From DATATB01 sp036268995 (GTDB taxonomy: Bacteria; Planctomycetota; Planctomycetia; Pirellulales; PNKZ01), in the NCBI GenBank assembly GCA_036268995.1, contig DATATB010000010.1, forward strand, positions 1-64,000: 64,000 nucleotides of DNA, read 5' to 3'. Shown here in pieces: positions 25,488 to 34,224 of the stretch. The notes under the pieces were generated by a model that was given only the letters and a program-made list of their open reading frames with translations, searched no databases and was not told the origin of the DNA. The translations under genes were made by a program, and so were the position numbers. Position 1 is the stretch's first letter; every line of letters starts with the position of its first letter.

Positions 25488-26705
25488 CTAGAACGAGCGG
25501 TTGGTGTTCACGAGGAAGTTGCCGTTGTTGGCCACCGGCAGCAAAGGCATCGACGATCGACCGGCAACCGTGCTGCTGCGCGCCGCTCGGCCGGGATAGA
25601 AGGCCAGGCCGATCGACAGGTTCCAGGTTTCTTTGAGCGGCGTGAAGCCGGTGTGCGTGTCCGGCTGCAAGTACATCATGTTGCCGTACAGAGCGAACGA
25701 GTCGGTCAGCGGCACATTGATCGTTCCGCCAGCATCCAACGTGCCAAAATTGGGCCCGAACGCCGGATCGGTCAGCACCGTTTGCCGCGGCACGCCGACA
25801 AACAGCGTCGTGTCGGCGCCGCCCAGGCCCCATTTGTGGTGCCAGTACATGTTCAGCATGTTGACGGGCTTGAAATACGCGGACGTGTAGCCTGCCAAAT
25901 TCGGCGGCAGCCCGACAGTTTCGGCAAAAGCTGAGACGGTGCCCCAGACGCCCACCTCGTTGAAGTAGCCCAACGCGTAGCCGACTTGAAAGCGCACCTG
26001 CGCCATCGTGGGCGGCGCACTGAACACGCCGAGATTGTCGTTCATCATCAGGTCATAGACCACGCCTGCGCTCACTCGCCGATCGGCGTCGGCCCGGCGA
26101 TAGATACCGCCGGTGAAGAACCACTGTTGCCCGAGGCTGTTGGCTCGGGTGGGCGCGTCGCCGCTGCGGCCGCTGAAATCGTAGATGTTGTAGCTGCCGC
26201 CGATTTGGGCGCCGATGCCAAACTGGCTGAGCCAGGGGAGCGGTACGCCGAGATTGATACCCTGGTTGACGCCGTTGCTATTCGAGGCGTCGCCGTTGGA
26301 GAAATTGCGCCAGGTGTTGCCTTCTTGAAACAAGTACAAGCCAAACAGCGGGTAATGATCCGAGTAGGGAGCGATCCAGGGGTTGAGTTGTTCGCCCGGC
26401 GGAGCCGTGGGCACGGCAGCGGGCGCGGTGCCGAAACCCAGCGGCGGCCCGAAGTCCTGCTGCATGGGATAACCGGGCGGTTCGTAGCCGGGGGCGGGAC
26501 CTTGGGCAGACCCGTATTGGAGCGGCCCGACGGGCCCTCCCGGGGGCTGCGCGTATTGCGCTGCGACGGGCGCGGATGGATAGCTGGCGGCCGATTCGTC
26601 CCAGTTGCCAGATAGTCCGGCCGCTGGTTGGGCCCAGAGCTCGCCGCCGCCGAGCACCATCGCCATGCTCAGCAGCAGTCCGGTCTTCATCAAAGCGGTT
26701 CTCAT
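25488..26705 (-). CDS. Outer-membrane beta-barrel-like protein (DUF6666-like)
   Basis: I start at ATG 26705 (MRTALMKTGLLLSMAMVLGGG), which gives a clean signal peptide and a 405-residue product; the frame is open to 26807. After cleavage near LWAQ there is a Pro/Gly/Gln-rich linker of about 90 residues. Alternating aromatic beta strands follow (for example NQGINLGVPLPWLSQFGIG and WFFTGGIYRRAD), fitting an outer-membrane barrel. I recognise the pattern as the planctomycete family DUF6666, from memory. The protein ends in Phe, as outer-membrane barrels often do. Function is unknown. Confidence 0.65.
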   Translation of the reverse strand: MRTALMKTGLLLSMAMVLGGGELWAQPAAGLSGNWDESAASYPSAPVAAQYAQPPGGPVGPLQYGSAQGPAPGYEPPGYPMQQDFGPPLGFGTAPAAVPTAPPGEQLNPWIAPYSDHYPLFGLYLFQEGNTWRNFSNGDASNSNGVNQGINLGVPLPWLSQFGIGAQIGGSYNIYDFSGRSGDAPTRANSLGQQWFFTGGIYRRADADRRVSAGVVYDLMMNDNLGVFSAPPTMAQVRFQVGYALGYFNEVGVWGTVSAFAETVGLPPNLAGYTSAYFKPVNMLNMYWHHKWGLGGADTTLFVGVPRQTVLTDPAFGPNFGTLDAGGTINVPLTDSFALYGNMMYLQPDTHTGFTPLKETWNLSIGLAFYPGRAARSSTVAGRSSMPLLPVANNGNFLVNTNRSF

Positions 26706-26934
26706 CCGGCAGCCCTTCGTCCCTGGCGTTCGTTCGATCCTTATTTCCCGGCTTTGGCCCGGTGCGGCAGGACCGCACAGAATCGGCAATGGCGGTATAA
26801 TCGCCATACTTCATCGGGTGGATCGTCCCGTTACGGAGGTTAAATCGAGAACTTCCGCTTCTCTCGGCAGACTCAACTCATCCTTCCTATTTTCCGATAG
26901 GCCTGCTGCCAAGACCGGACGCTGCAACGCAAGT

Positions 26935-29900
26935 TCAATGAAAGTCTCGGCTTACTGACTTCAGCTTCGACGCCAGTTGCGGCAGCTCGTGGGCACTTTG
27001 CAGTAAAATGTGGATCACCTGGCCTTCGCGCTGCAAGCGGCCTTGGGCAATCAGGGCCGAAGCACCGCCGGCGATGCGGTGATAGCGTTGCCAGACGTCG
27101 GGCTTGACGATCAAGTTGGCCACGCCCGTCTCGTCTTCGATGGTCATAAAGATCAAACCCCGTGCGGTGGCCGGCCGCTGGCGCACCAGCACCAATCCCG
27201 CCACGCGCACGACACGGTCCACCGTCAGACTGGCCAACTGCTGGCTGGGCACGCAGCCCAGGGCATCCAACTGCGGGCGGAAAAACGCAATCGGATGGGT
27301 CCGCAGCGTGAGCCCCGCCTGGCGATAGTCGGCCAGCACTTCTTCGTAGGCCGAAAGCCGCGGCAACTCGGCCGGCGGCTGGTCCTCATCTAAGCCGGCC
27401 AGCAAGGGGCGCTCCGACTCCGGCGGCTGCTCGAGCGCCTGCCATAGTCCGCGACGACGATCCAAGCCCAGCGAGTCCAAGGCGCCAGCCTGGGCCAGCT
27501 TCACCAGCGCCGGCCGGCGCAAGCCAGTGCGGCGCGAAAAATCGCTCCACGAACGAAACGGGGCCTGCTCCCGCGCCGCCATCACCGCCAGCGCGGCCGT
27601 GTGGGGCAGGCCACGCACCAGCCGCAGGCCCAAGCGCATGGTGCCACGCGGCGGGGGGGTGAGCGGGGGCGGGGGGACTCCGGGCGCTAACGCTTCCGGC
27701 TCGCCAAGGGTTGTCGCTTGCGGCTCGCCATTGGATAGCGCTTGCGGCTGCGAGACTGGCTCTAGTGTGCAGTCCCAGGCGCTTGAGTTGACGTCGATGG
27801 CCCGCACCTCGATGCCGTGCTCGCGGGCGTCGCGCACCAATTGGGCCGGCGAATAAAAGCCCATCGGCTGGCTGTTGACGATCGCCGCGCAGAACGCGTC
27901 GGGATAGTGGTACTTGAGCCAGGCCGACACATACACCAGCAGGGCGAAGCTGGCGGCGTGCGACTCCGGAAAACCGTATTCGCCAAAACCACTGATCTGC
28001 CGAAACACCTGCTGGGCATACTCGACCGTGTGGCCTTGGGTCAGCATGCCGTCGGTCAGCTTCTGGCGGAATTGGTCCATCAGTCCCGGCCGCCGCCAGG
28101 CGCCCATTGCCCGCCGCAGTTGATCGGCTTCGCCGGGCGTGAAGCCGGCGGCCACCACGGCCAGCCGCATGGCCTGCTCCTGGAAGATCGGCACGCCCAA
28201 CGTTTTTTCCAACACCTGGCGAATCGCCTCGTTGGGATACGTGACCTCTTCGACGCCCGAGCGGCGGCGCAAGTACGGATGCACCATGTTTCCCTGGATC
28301 GGCCCCGGCCGCACGAGCGAGACCTCGATCACCAGGTCGTAAAACGTGCGCGGCTTGAGCCGGGGGAGCATGCTCATCTGCGCCCGGCTTTCGATCTGGA
28401 ACACGCCGATGGTGTCGGCCCGGCAGGCCATTTCGTACACGTCCGCGTCGTCCTGCGGCACGCTGGCCAAGGTCAACTTTCGATGATGGTGCGTTTCGAC
28501 CAATGCAAAACATTTGCGAATGGCCGTGAGCATGCCCAAGGCCAGGCAATCGACCTTCAAGATGCCCAGCTCGTCCAGGTCGTCCTTGTCCCACTGGATG
28601 ACGGTGCGGCCGGGCATCGAAGCATTTTCGATCGGCACCAACTCGCACAGCGGCCCCTCGGTCATGACCATGCCGCCCACGTGCTGCGACAAATGCCGCG
28701 GAAAGCCGAGCAGTTGATTCACCAGAGCCAGCATCTGCCGCACGACGGGCGCTTGCGGATCGAGGCCCGCATCGCGCAGCCGGACGGACCAGTCGCCTTC
28801 GTGCCGATGGCTGTCGAGCGACTTGGCCAGGGCGTCGACCCGATTCAGCGACAAGCCCAGCGACTTGCCCACGTCGCGCACCGCCGAGCGCGGGCGATAG
28901 CTGATGACTTCGGCCGTCATGCCGGCCCGCTCGCGCCCGTACTTGTCGTACAGATATTGCAGCACTTCTTCGCGCCGCTCGTGCTCGAAGTCCAGGTCGA
29001 TGTCGGGCGCCTCGTTGCGCTCGCGGCTGATGAACCGCTCGAACAGCAGATCCGTGCGGTCGGGATCCACGGCCGTGACGCCCAGCACGTAGCACACGGC
29101 CGAGTTGGCCGCCGAGCCGCGACCCTGGCAGAGGATACCGCGGCCGCGGGCAAAGCGCACCAGGTCCCACACGGTGAGGAAATAGGCCTCGTAATGCAGA
29201 TCGTCGATGATCGCCAACTCGTGCGTCAATTGCTCGCGCACCTTGTCGGGAACGCCACCGGGATAGCGCTCGGCCGCTCCTTGCCAGGTGAGACGGGCCA
29301 GATATTCCGCGGGCGTGACGCCGGCCGGACACAGCTCCTCGGGGTACTCGTAGCGCAGCTCGTCGAGCGAAAAGCGGCAGCGGTCGGCAATTTCAACGGT
29401 GCGGGCCAGCGCCCCCGGCACGTCGGCGAAGCGCGCGGCCATTTCGGCCGGCGGCTGGAGATGACGCTCGCCGTTGACGAACAGCCGCTCGCCCGCCTCG
29501 GCCACCGTGCAGCCGGCGCGAATCGCCGTCAGCACGTCGTGCAGCGCGCGCCGCTCGGGCACGTGATAGTGCACGTCGCCGGCAGCGGCCACCGGCAGCC
29601 TGGTTTGCCGCGAGCGGGCCAGCATAGTTTCCAAGTCCAGCCGGTCGTCGGCCCCGCGCTGCAGCTCGACCAGGGCATAAGCCCGATCGGCAAAGATTTC
29701 GCGATAAGCGAACAACTCGCGCGCATCACCGGCCCGATCTGAGAGCACGCAGGCCAGCAGTCCGGCGGCATGCTCGGCCACGTCGGCCAGTTGCAAGCGG
29801 CACTCGCCTTTTTCAGCCCGCAATCGGCCCACGCTCAGCAAGCGCGACAACCGGCCATAAGCGGCCCGATCGGGAGCCAGCAACACGATCGGTGGAGCAT

Positions 29901-30186
29901 CGATCGGCGCGATTTCGGCGCCGATGAGGAGTTTCAATCTCACGGCCTTGGCGGCGGCATGAGCCCGCACGACGCCGGCCAGGCTCTGATTATCGGTAAT
30001 GGCCAGGGCCCGATAGCCCAGCTCGGCCGCCTGCTGCACCAGTTCGTCGGGATGCGAGGCTCCTTCGAGAAACGAGAAGTTCGTCTTGCAGTGCAGCTCG
30101 GCGAAATGCGGAACGGGAATCGATGAATGCGGACTGGCAGACGGCTGCAACGGCTCGCGGCGTTTGGATGGTGGGATTTCGGGCAT
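26935..30186 (-). CDS. dnaE2: Error-prone DNA polymerase III alpha subunit (DnaE2/ImuC)
   Basis: I start at ATG 30186 (MPEIPPSKRREP). The longer frame to 30261 translates an inverted repeat (HFSLFTFHFS) and is rejected. The 1083-residue protein has the PHP domain (AELHCKTNFSFLEGASHPDEL), the C-family polymerase core with catalytic Asp residues in APDIDLDFEHERR, GRGSAANSAVCYVLG, helix-hairpin-helix and a C-terminal OB domain. After DVNSSAWDCTLEP, about 40 Pro/Gly/Glu-rich residues are inserted, partly encoded by a 24-bp tandem repeat. DnaE2 is the mutagenic translesion polymerase that works with ImuA and ImuB. It is the third gene of the cassette, separated from imuB by a hairpin element. Confidence 0.94.
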   Translation of the reverse strand: MPEIPPSKRREPLQPSASPHSSIPVPHFAELHCKTNFSFLEGASHPDELVQQAAELGYRALAITDNQSLAGVVRAHAAAKAVRLKLLIGAEIAPIDAPPIVLLAPDRAAYGRLSRLLSVGRLRAEKGECRLQLADVAEHAAGLLACVLSDRAGDARELFAYREIFADRAYALVELQRGADDRLDLETMLARSRQTRLPVAAAGDVHYHVPERRALHDVLTAIRAGCTVAEAGERLFVNGERHLQPPAEMAARFADVPGALARTVEIADRCRFSLDELRYEYPEELCPAGVTPAEYLARLTWQGAAERYPGGVPDKVREQLTHELAIIDDLHYEAYFLTVWDLVRFARGRGILCQGRGSAANSAVCYVLGVTAVDPDRTDLLFERFISRERNEAPDIDLDFEHERREEVLQYLYDKYGRERAGMTAEVISYRPRSAVRDVGKSLGLSLNRVDALAKSLDSHRHEGDWSVRLRDAGLDPQAPVVRQMLALVNQLLGFPRHLSQHVGGMVMTEGPLCELVPIENASMPGRTVIQWDKDDLDELGILKVDCLALGMLTAIRKCFALVETHHHRKLTLASVPQDDADVYEMACRADTIGVFQIESRAQMSMLPRLKPRTFYDLVIEVSLVRPGPIQGNMVHPYLRRRSGVEEVTYPNEAIRQVLEKTLGVPIFQEQAMRLAVVAAGFTPGEADQLRRAMGAWRRPGLMDQFRQKLTDGMLTQGHTVEYAQQVFRQISGFGEYGFPESHAASFALLVYVSAWLKYHYPDAFCAAIVNSQPMGFYSPAQLVRDAREHGIEVRAIDVNSSAWDCTLEPVSQPQALSNGEPQATTLGEPEALAPGVPPPPLTPPPRGTMRLGLRLVRGLPHTAALAVMAAREQAPFRSWSDFSRRTGLRRPALVKLAQAGALDSLGLDRRRGLWQALEQPPESERPLLAGLDEDQPPAELPRLSAYEEVLADYRQAGLTLRTHPIAFFRPQLDALGCVPSQQLASLTVDRVVRVAGLVLVRQRPATARGLIFMTIEDETGVANLIVKPDVWQRYHRIAGGASALIAQGRLQREGQVIHILLQSAHELPQLASKLKSVSRDFH
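27692..27754 (-). repeat. 24-bp tandem repeat inside dnaE2
   Basis: Units at 27692-27715 and 27716-27739 and a partial third copy at 27740-27754 share GCTTGCGGCTCGCCA-like sequence. Read on the minus strand they encode 8-residue repeats of the type QATTLGEP in the extra loop of DnaE2. Confidence 0.75.
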
Positions 30187-30200
30187 GGCGAGGGGAGGAA

Positions 30201-30311
30201 GTGAAAAATGAAAAGTGAAAAGTGAAAAGTGAAGAAGGTCACGATTGGATACCGTGCTCACGCTACGTAAGCTCCGTCATTTTTCACTTTTCACTTTTCG
30301 CTTTTCACTTC
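30201..30311. repeat. GTGAAAAGTG inverted-repeat element between imuB and dnaE2
   Basis: Left arm 30201-30234 and right arm 30278-30311 are tandem (A)GTGAAAA units in opposite orientation, pairing over about 33 bp with roughly three mismatches around a 40-nt centre. It begins directly at the imuB stop. A single-arm relative lies at 54008-54039. Confidence 0.8.
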
Positions 30312-31932
30312 AATCAAACTTTCCATGTAAAAACCACCTACCGTCGGTCAGGCGGCGAAAGAGCCAGAGGCGCCGGCCCGACTGAGTTTCGACGCGGTAG
30401 TAATCGCGGCGCGCCGAACGGCCGCGCCACCAGCCAGTCTCGATTCGCTCGGGACCCCAGCGGTGGGCGATCCGCTCTTCTTGGTCATCGATCCACAGCG
30501 AAATCGGCGGCCCGTCGGGCACGATCGAAACCAGCCTCACCGGCACCGGCTCGCGCTCCAGCCGCAAGGGACGCTGGCCGGCACGCAACACGGGCCAACG
30601 GCTGGCCAGTTCACGCGGCGGCCGGCGGCTGGACGCCGGCCGTGGTTTGCGATGGGCCAACCCGAGCATCGGCGTCGGCCGCCAGGCGTGCTCCGGCTGG
30701 GCGTCGGGCCACGCCCGGGCTTGCACCACGGCGGCTGCGCCCAAGCGGCTGCTCAAGCGATCGATCAATTGGCCCAGCGCCTGCTCGCCGCCGGCTGCCG
30801 CCCCGGTTTCGAACAGCTCCTGCTGATGGCACACCAGCGGGGCGCTGCTCAAGATCTCCAGGCTGATGCCGGCCACCGCATCGCTGAGCGCCAGACGCTC
30901 CAGCTTCAATTGCAGCAAGTCGAGCAAGTGGCGCTGGTTGAGCGTGGGCCGCACCAGCGCGATCGCGAAGGACACGGCCTGCTTCGATTCGCTCTCCAGC
31001 CGGCAAGCCAGCCGCGCAATGCCCTGGCGCCGCTCGCCCAAGGCGGCGGCCAGCTTCGCCAATTGCTCGGCGAGCACGTACACGATTGCCTCGCGGTTAT
31101 CGGTGGGAGATTCCAGCACGCGCTCGGCCCGCTCGGGTGTGTCGACACGGCAGGGGCGAATCACTTCCGCCACGTGCCCCAATGCCTGATCCCAGCGCAG
31201 CAAAAGCTGCGGGCCGAAACGCGCGGCGATGCCGGCACGCTCTAGCGGCTCCAACTGGCCCAACGTCAATAGCCCCAACTCGTACAGCCAGGCCAACAGC
31301 GAGTCCGGCAGCCGCAAGCTCTCGATGGGCAGAGCGGCCAGCGCGGTGGACATTTCGCCGGGCGGCACCCGCCACGAGCCCACGCCGGGCGCGGCATCCG
31401 CAGGATCTTCCTCCTCGGGCCAGGCGTAGTGAGCCACGGCCCACGCGGCGCCAATCGTATCGGCCAGCGCCACGCGGGCCGGCAATCGCTGCCGATGAAA
31501 ATGCTCGGCCACCTGCTTGAGCAGCGCCGCCTCGCCGCCGAACAACCGGTCCAAGCCAGTCACGTCCAGCAACAGGCTTTCGGGCCACGCCCCGTCTTTC
31601 AGGTTGATGTCTTCCAGGCCGACGATGGGGCTGAACATTTCGCACGCGGCCGCCAGTTGCACCAGCGCCGCGCGATCGGCCTGCGGATCGCAAGGCAGCA
31701 GCCGCAAGGCGGGCGCGCGCCGTCCGCCGGCGGCTACCGACGTGGCTTCGGCTACCGTCATGCCCGGCGTCACTTTGCGCTGCTCGGCTAAGGCCGAAAC
31801 GGCCACGACCCGCGCGCCGCCGCGCGCTTGCGACTCGTACAGCGCTAGCGCCGTGTGCCTAAGCTCGGGCCGAACGGCGTACAGTCGCTCGAGCGGCCAG
31901 CGCGGAATCCAGATGCAAATCACGCGTTTCAT
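30310..31932 (-). CDS. imuB: ImuB, Y-family polymerase-like mutagenesis protein
   Basis: The 540-residue protein begins MKRVICIWIPRWPLERLYAV. It aligns with the Y-family N-terminus but lacks the catalytic acidic residues that DinB has there, as expected for ImuB, a non-catalytic hub linking DnaE2 to the beta clamp. Helix-hairpin-helix and little-finger-like regions follow (ALPIESLRLPDSLLAWLYELGLLTLGQ region). The start overlaps the end of imuA by 74 bp, so the two are coupled. The stop codon abuts the inverted-repeat element that precedes dnaE2. The C-terminal RRDYYRVETQSGRRLWLF is a common ImuB ending. Confidence 0.9.
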   Translation of the reverse strand: MKRVICIWIPRWPLERLYAVRPELRHTALALYESQARGGARVVAVSALAEQRKVTPGMTVAEATSVAAGGRRAPALRLLPCDPQADRAALVQLAAACEMFSPIVGLEDINLKDGAWPESLLLDVTGLDRLFGGEAALLKQVAEHFHRQRLPARVALADTIGAAWAVAHYAWPEEEDPADAAPGVGSWRVPPGEMSTALAALPIESLRLPDSLLAWLYELGLLTLGQLEPLERAGIAARFGPQLLLRWDQALGHVAEVIRPCRVDTPERAERVLESPTDNREAIVYVLAEQLAKLAAALGERRQGIARLACRLESESKQAVSFAIALVRPTLNQRHLLDLLQLKLERLALSDAVAGISLEILSSAPLVCHQQELFETGAAAGGEQALGQLIDRLSSRLGAAAVVQARAWPDAQPEHAWRPTPMLGLAHRKPRPASSRRPPRELASRWPVLRAGQRPLRLEREPVPVRLVSIVPDGPPISLWIDDQEERIAHRWGPERIETGWWRGRSARRDYYRVETQSGRRLWLFRRLTDGRWFLHGKFD

Positions 31933-32593
31933 CTTCGAGATCCAATTCCACGGTCAGGCCGCTAGCCACTGCCGCCGCTCGCAAGAGTTCGACCCGCACG
32001 CGCCGCCCGTGCGGCGAGACGAGCGGCTGGACCAGCAGCCGCACTTGGGCCCAGCACGGTTCGTCGCGAATGCTCGCCGGACAGATGAGCAGCCCCAGGC
32101 CGGCGCCGGCCTCGGCAGCCAGTTGCCAGCGCCGCCGGGTGCGCTGATGGAAGTTGCCGATCCAGCCCAGCACGGCCCCCACGCCCGGGCAGCGCAAGGC
32201 CTGGTCCCAGACCCAGGCCTGGTCCTGGCGATTGCGGGGCTCGACCAGAATCAGCCGCCCCAGCTCGACGCCGGCCAAGGCCGCGGCCGGCGGATAGAAT
32301 TCGCCCTGGCCATCGACGACCACCAGCGGCCCGGCCCCTGCCGCGCTTTCACGCGAGGCCTGGCCCGTGGCCCTGCTGGCGGCGGCCAGTGCCAAGGTGC
32401 CGGCGCCGCTGCCGGCGGCCGGCTCAAGACACTCGACCAGCCCGCCGCGGCGAAAGCCCCCCTCGGGAAGCAATTGGTCGAGCGCCGCATAGCCGCTGGA
32501 GACGATCGCTCCGGTCGCTCGCCGTGGGCTTTCCCACTGCTTGAGCCGGTCGCGCAGCTCGTCGATCACGCGTTGGCGGGAGGGAGACGACAT
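31859..32593 (-). CDS. imuA: ImuA, RecA-like mutagenesis protein
   Basis: This 244-residue protein is the first gene of the imuA-imuB-dnaE2 cassette. It has a RecA-like core: SSGYAALDQLLPEGGFRRGGLVECL, then a degenerate P-loop region AAGSGAGTLAL lacking the Lys, and strand LVVVDGQGEFYPPAA. ImuA is needed for damage-induced mutagenesis and contacts ImuB. It is related to SulA/RecA-like ImuA proteins but is not a division inhibitor. It overlaps imuB by 74 bp. A LexA-box-like sequence lies 54-73 bp upstream, suggesting SOS induction. Confidence 0.85.
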   Translation of the reverse strand: MSSPSRQRVIDELRDRLKQWESPRRATGAIVSSGYAALDQLLPEGGFRRGGLVECLEPAAGSGAGTLALAAASRATGQASRESAAGAGPLVVVDGQGEFYPPAAALAGVELGRLILVEPRNRQDQAWVWDQALRCPGVGAVLGWIGNFHQRTRRRWQLAAEAGAGLGLLICPASIRDEPCWAQVRLLVQPLVSPHGRRVRVELLRAAAVASGLTVELDLEDETRDLHLDSALAARATVRRSARA

Positions 32594-32646
32594 GACTCTT
32601 TTGACCGGCAGGTGCTGTCATTGCTAGCATTAGGCGTCCGTCAGGT

Positions 32647-32666
32647 TACTGTACATATGTATCGTT
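32647..32666 (-). promoter_or_regulatory. SOS-box-like operator upstream of imuA
   Basis: Read on the plus strand, TACTGTACAT-ATGTATCGTT matches 15 of 20 positions of the E. coli LexA box, including the full CTGTA half-site. Its core ACATATGT also resembles the Gram-positive type. It lies 54-73 bp upstream of the imuA start. No lexA gene is in the window. Confidence 0.5.
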
Positions 32667-32717
32667 ACTGGGTCAAGCACGGTTTTTTTCTGGGAGAGGC
32701 GCTGGCGGAGCGGCAAT

Positions 32718-32746
32718 AAAAAAACCCAGGGGGTGCAACCCCTGGG
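32718..32746 (-). terminator. Rho-independent terminator for the downstream oxidoreductase gene
   Basis: On the minus strand CCCAGGGG and CCCCTGGG (plus-strand 39-46 and 25-32 of the 32700 block) form an 8-bp GC stem with a 6-nt loop, followed by seven T residues. It lies 34 bp after the stop of the Gfo/Idh/MocA gene. Confidence 0.85.
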
Positions 32747-32779
32747 CTTGATTGGCGCGTGTGGCCGGCTGCGATCGCT

Positions 32780-34087
32780 TTAGACGACTTCGTAGCCGCG
32801 GCGCTGCTCGCGGCGGAGCCAGCCGTTGGCTTCTGAGTCGTCGATCACCTGCTGGGCTTGCGGATCCCATTTGAGCGGCCGCCCGAGCCGTAGCGAAATG
32901 TTCGCCAGGTGGCAAGTGCTGATGCTCCGGTGCTGGCCGGCCACGTCGCTGATCGGCTGCTCGCGCGACGCGATGCAATCGAAGAAGTTGCCCATGTGGT
33001 TGATGATGGCGTCCAGCTTGCCAACGCGCTCGGGCCGGCTGAGGTTGTCGTGCGTGTAGATCTTGAACTGATCTCGCGGCAGCGGCCGCTGTTGCAGGTC
33101 ATCGACCGGCTTGCCGGCCACCGTGCCGCGGTTGGCCAGGATGTGCCCTTCGCTGCCGGTAAACAGCACGCCGTTGCGGCCCGTGTCGCTGATGGTCAGC
33201 TCCACGCCGTTGGCATATTTGCAGCGGACCGAAAAATCGAGCGGCACGTTGTAGCCGTCGCGCACCTCGGGCAGCTTGCCGACGCCCGACACTTCCACCG
33301 GCAGCGAGCCGATGCCCCACTGCGCGATGTCCACGTGATGGGCGCCCCAGTCGGTCAACTGGCCGCCGGAGTATTCGTACCACCAGCGGAACGTGTAATG
33401 GCAACGCTCTTCGATGTATGGCACGTCCGGCGTCTGGCCTTGCCACAGGTCCCAGTTCAATTTGCCGGATGGCTTGCGTGTTTCGAACGGTCCGCCGACG
33501 ATGTTCTTGCCCAGCACCACGTCGACGCGCTGGAGCTTGCCGATGCGCCCCTGGCGGACCATTTCGGCGGCCAGCCGGAAGCGCTGATCGCTCCGCTGCC
33601 ACGAGCCGACTTGCACGACGCGCCCGGTCTCCTGCACCACCTTTTCGATCAAGCGTCCTTCGTCGATGGTCAACGTCAGCGGCTTTTCTACGTATACGTC
33701 TTTGCCGGCGCGGCAGGCGTCGATCACCATCTTGGCATGCCAATGGTCGGGCGTGCCGATCAGCACGACGTCCACGTTCTTGTCGGCCAGCAACTTGCGA
33801 TAGTCGTCAAAGATTTTCGGCGTGCTGCCGAAACTGGCCCGAGCCTGCTCCAGCACATTGCGATCGGCATCGCACAGCGCGACCACGTTGCCATATTGCT
33901 GGGCCACGAGCGTAATCACGGTGCCCTGGTAGCGCAGGCCGATTGCACCGATGCCCAGCCGCGCGTTGGGCGAGCGCGGCTTACTGGCGGCCGGCGCCGC
34001 GGCCAAAGAAGTTGCCGCATGGCCGGCGGCCAAGGCTCCGGCCGTGGTCTGAAAGAAACCGCGACGATCAAACTGCTGAAGCGACAT
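32780..34087 (-). CDS. Gfo/Idh/MocA family oxidoreductase with Tat leader
   Basis: The 435-residue protein starts MSLQQFDRRGFFQTTAGALAAG, a twin-arginine signal (DRRGFF). The Rossmann NAD(P) domain has GIGAIGLRYQG and VVALCDADR. The catalytic Lys is in DVYVEKPLTLT, and the C-terminal alpha/beta domain contains YTFRWWYEYSGGQLTDWGAHHVDIAQWG. Such exported oxidoreductases with tightly bound cofactor are very numerous in planctomycetes and probably act on sugars or inositols; the substrate is unknown. A strong terminator follows. The DUF1080 gene upstream on the same strand is separated by a repeat element. Confidence 0.9.
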   Translation of the reverse strand: MSLQQFDRRGFFQTTAGALAAGHAATSLAAAPAASKPRSPNARLGIGAIGLRYQGTVITLVAQQYGNVVALCDADRNVLEQARASFGSTPKIFDDYRKLLADKNVDVVLIGTPDHWHAKMVIDACRAGKDVYVEKPLTLTIDEGRLIEKVVQETGRVVQVGSWQRSDQRFRLAAEMVRQGRIGKLQRVDVVLGKNIVGGPFETRKPSGKLNWDLWQGQTPDVPYIEERCHYTFRWWYEYSGGQLTDWGAHHVDIAQWGIGSLPVEVSGVGKLPEVRDGYNVPLDFSVRCKYANGVELTISDTGRNGVLFTGSEGHILANRGTVAGKPVDDLQQRPLPRDQFKIYTHDNLSRPERVGKLDAIINHMGNFFDCIASREQPISDVAGQHRSISTCHLANISLRLGRPLKWDPQAQQVIDDSEANGWLRREQRRGYEVV

Positions 34088-34100
34088 GTGGACCTCGCGA

Positions 34101-34224
34101 AAATGCGGAAGGATGAATGTGGAAGGATGAATGGGAAAGGAACACTAATTTCCACTAATTCTCACTAATTCCGATCAGTGTCAATTAGCGCTGATTAGTG
34201 TTCCCGAATTCATCCTTCATCATT
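34101..34224. repeat. GATGAATG element with nested CACTAATT hairpin
   Basis: The outer left arm (34101-34140) contains AATGCGGAAGGATGAATG, and the outer right arm (34207-34224) is a shorter complement. Nested inside is a second element whose ends GAACACTAAT (34140-34149) and ATTAGTGTTC (34194-34203) are exact complements, with several direct CACTAATT copies. The stop codon of the DUF1080 gene is the first TGA of the right arm. Confidence 0.75.

Noticed and set aside
26796..26801. Perfect TATAAT -10 hexamer
   Set aside because: It is on the plus strand, no plus-strand gene follows, and it sits in the loop of a small GGCG/CGCC hairpin.
27817..29742. 641-codon plus-strand open frame
   Set aside because: It lies antisense to dnaE2, whose motifs are unambiguous. 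Long mirror frames are common in high-GC genes, and its translation shows no recognisable domain.
30187..30261. Extended N-terminus of DnaE2 (HFSLFTFHFS)
   Set aside because: It translates one arm of the GTGAAAAGTG inverted repeat and precedes the natural PHP-domain start.
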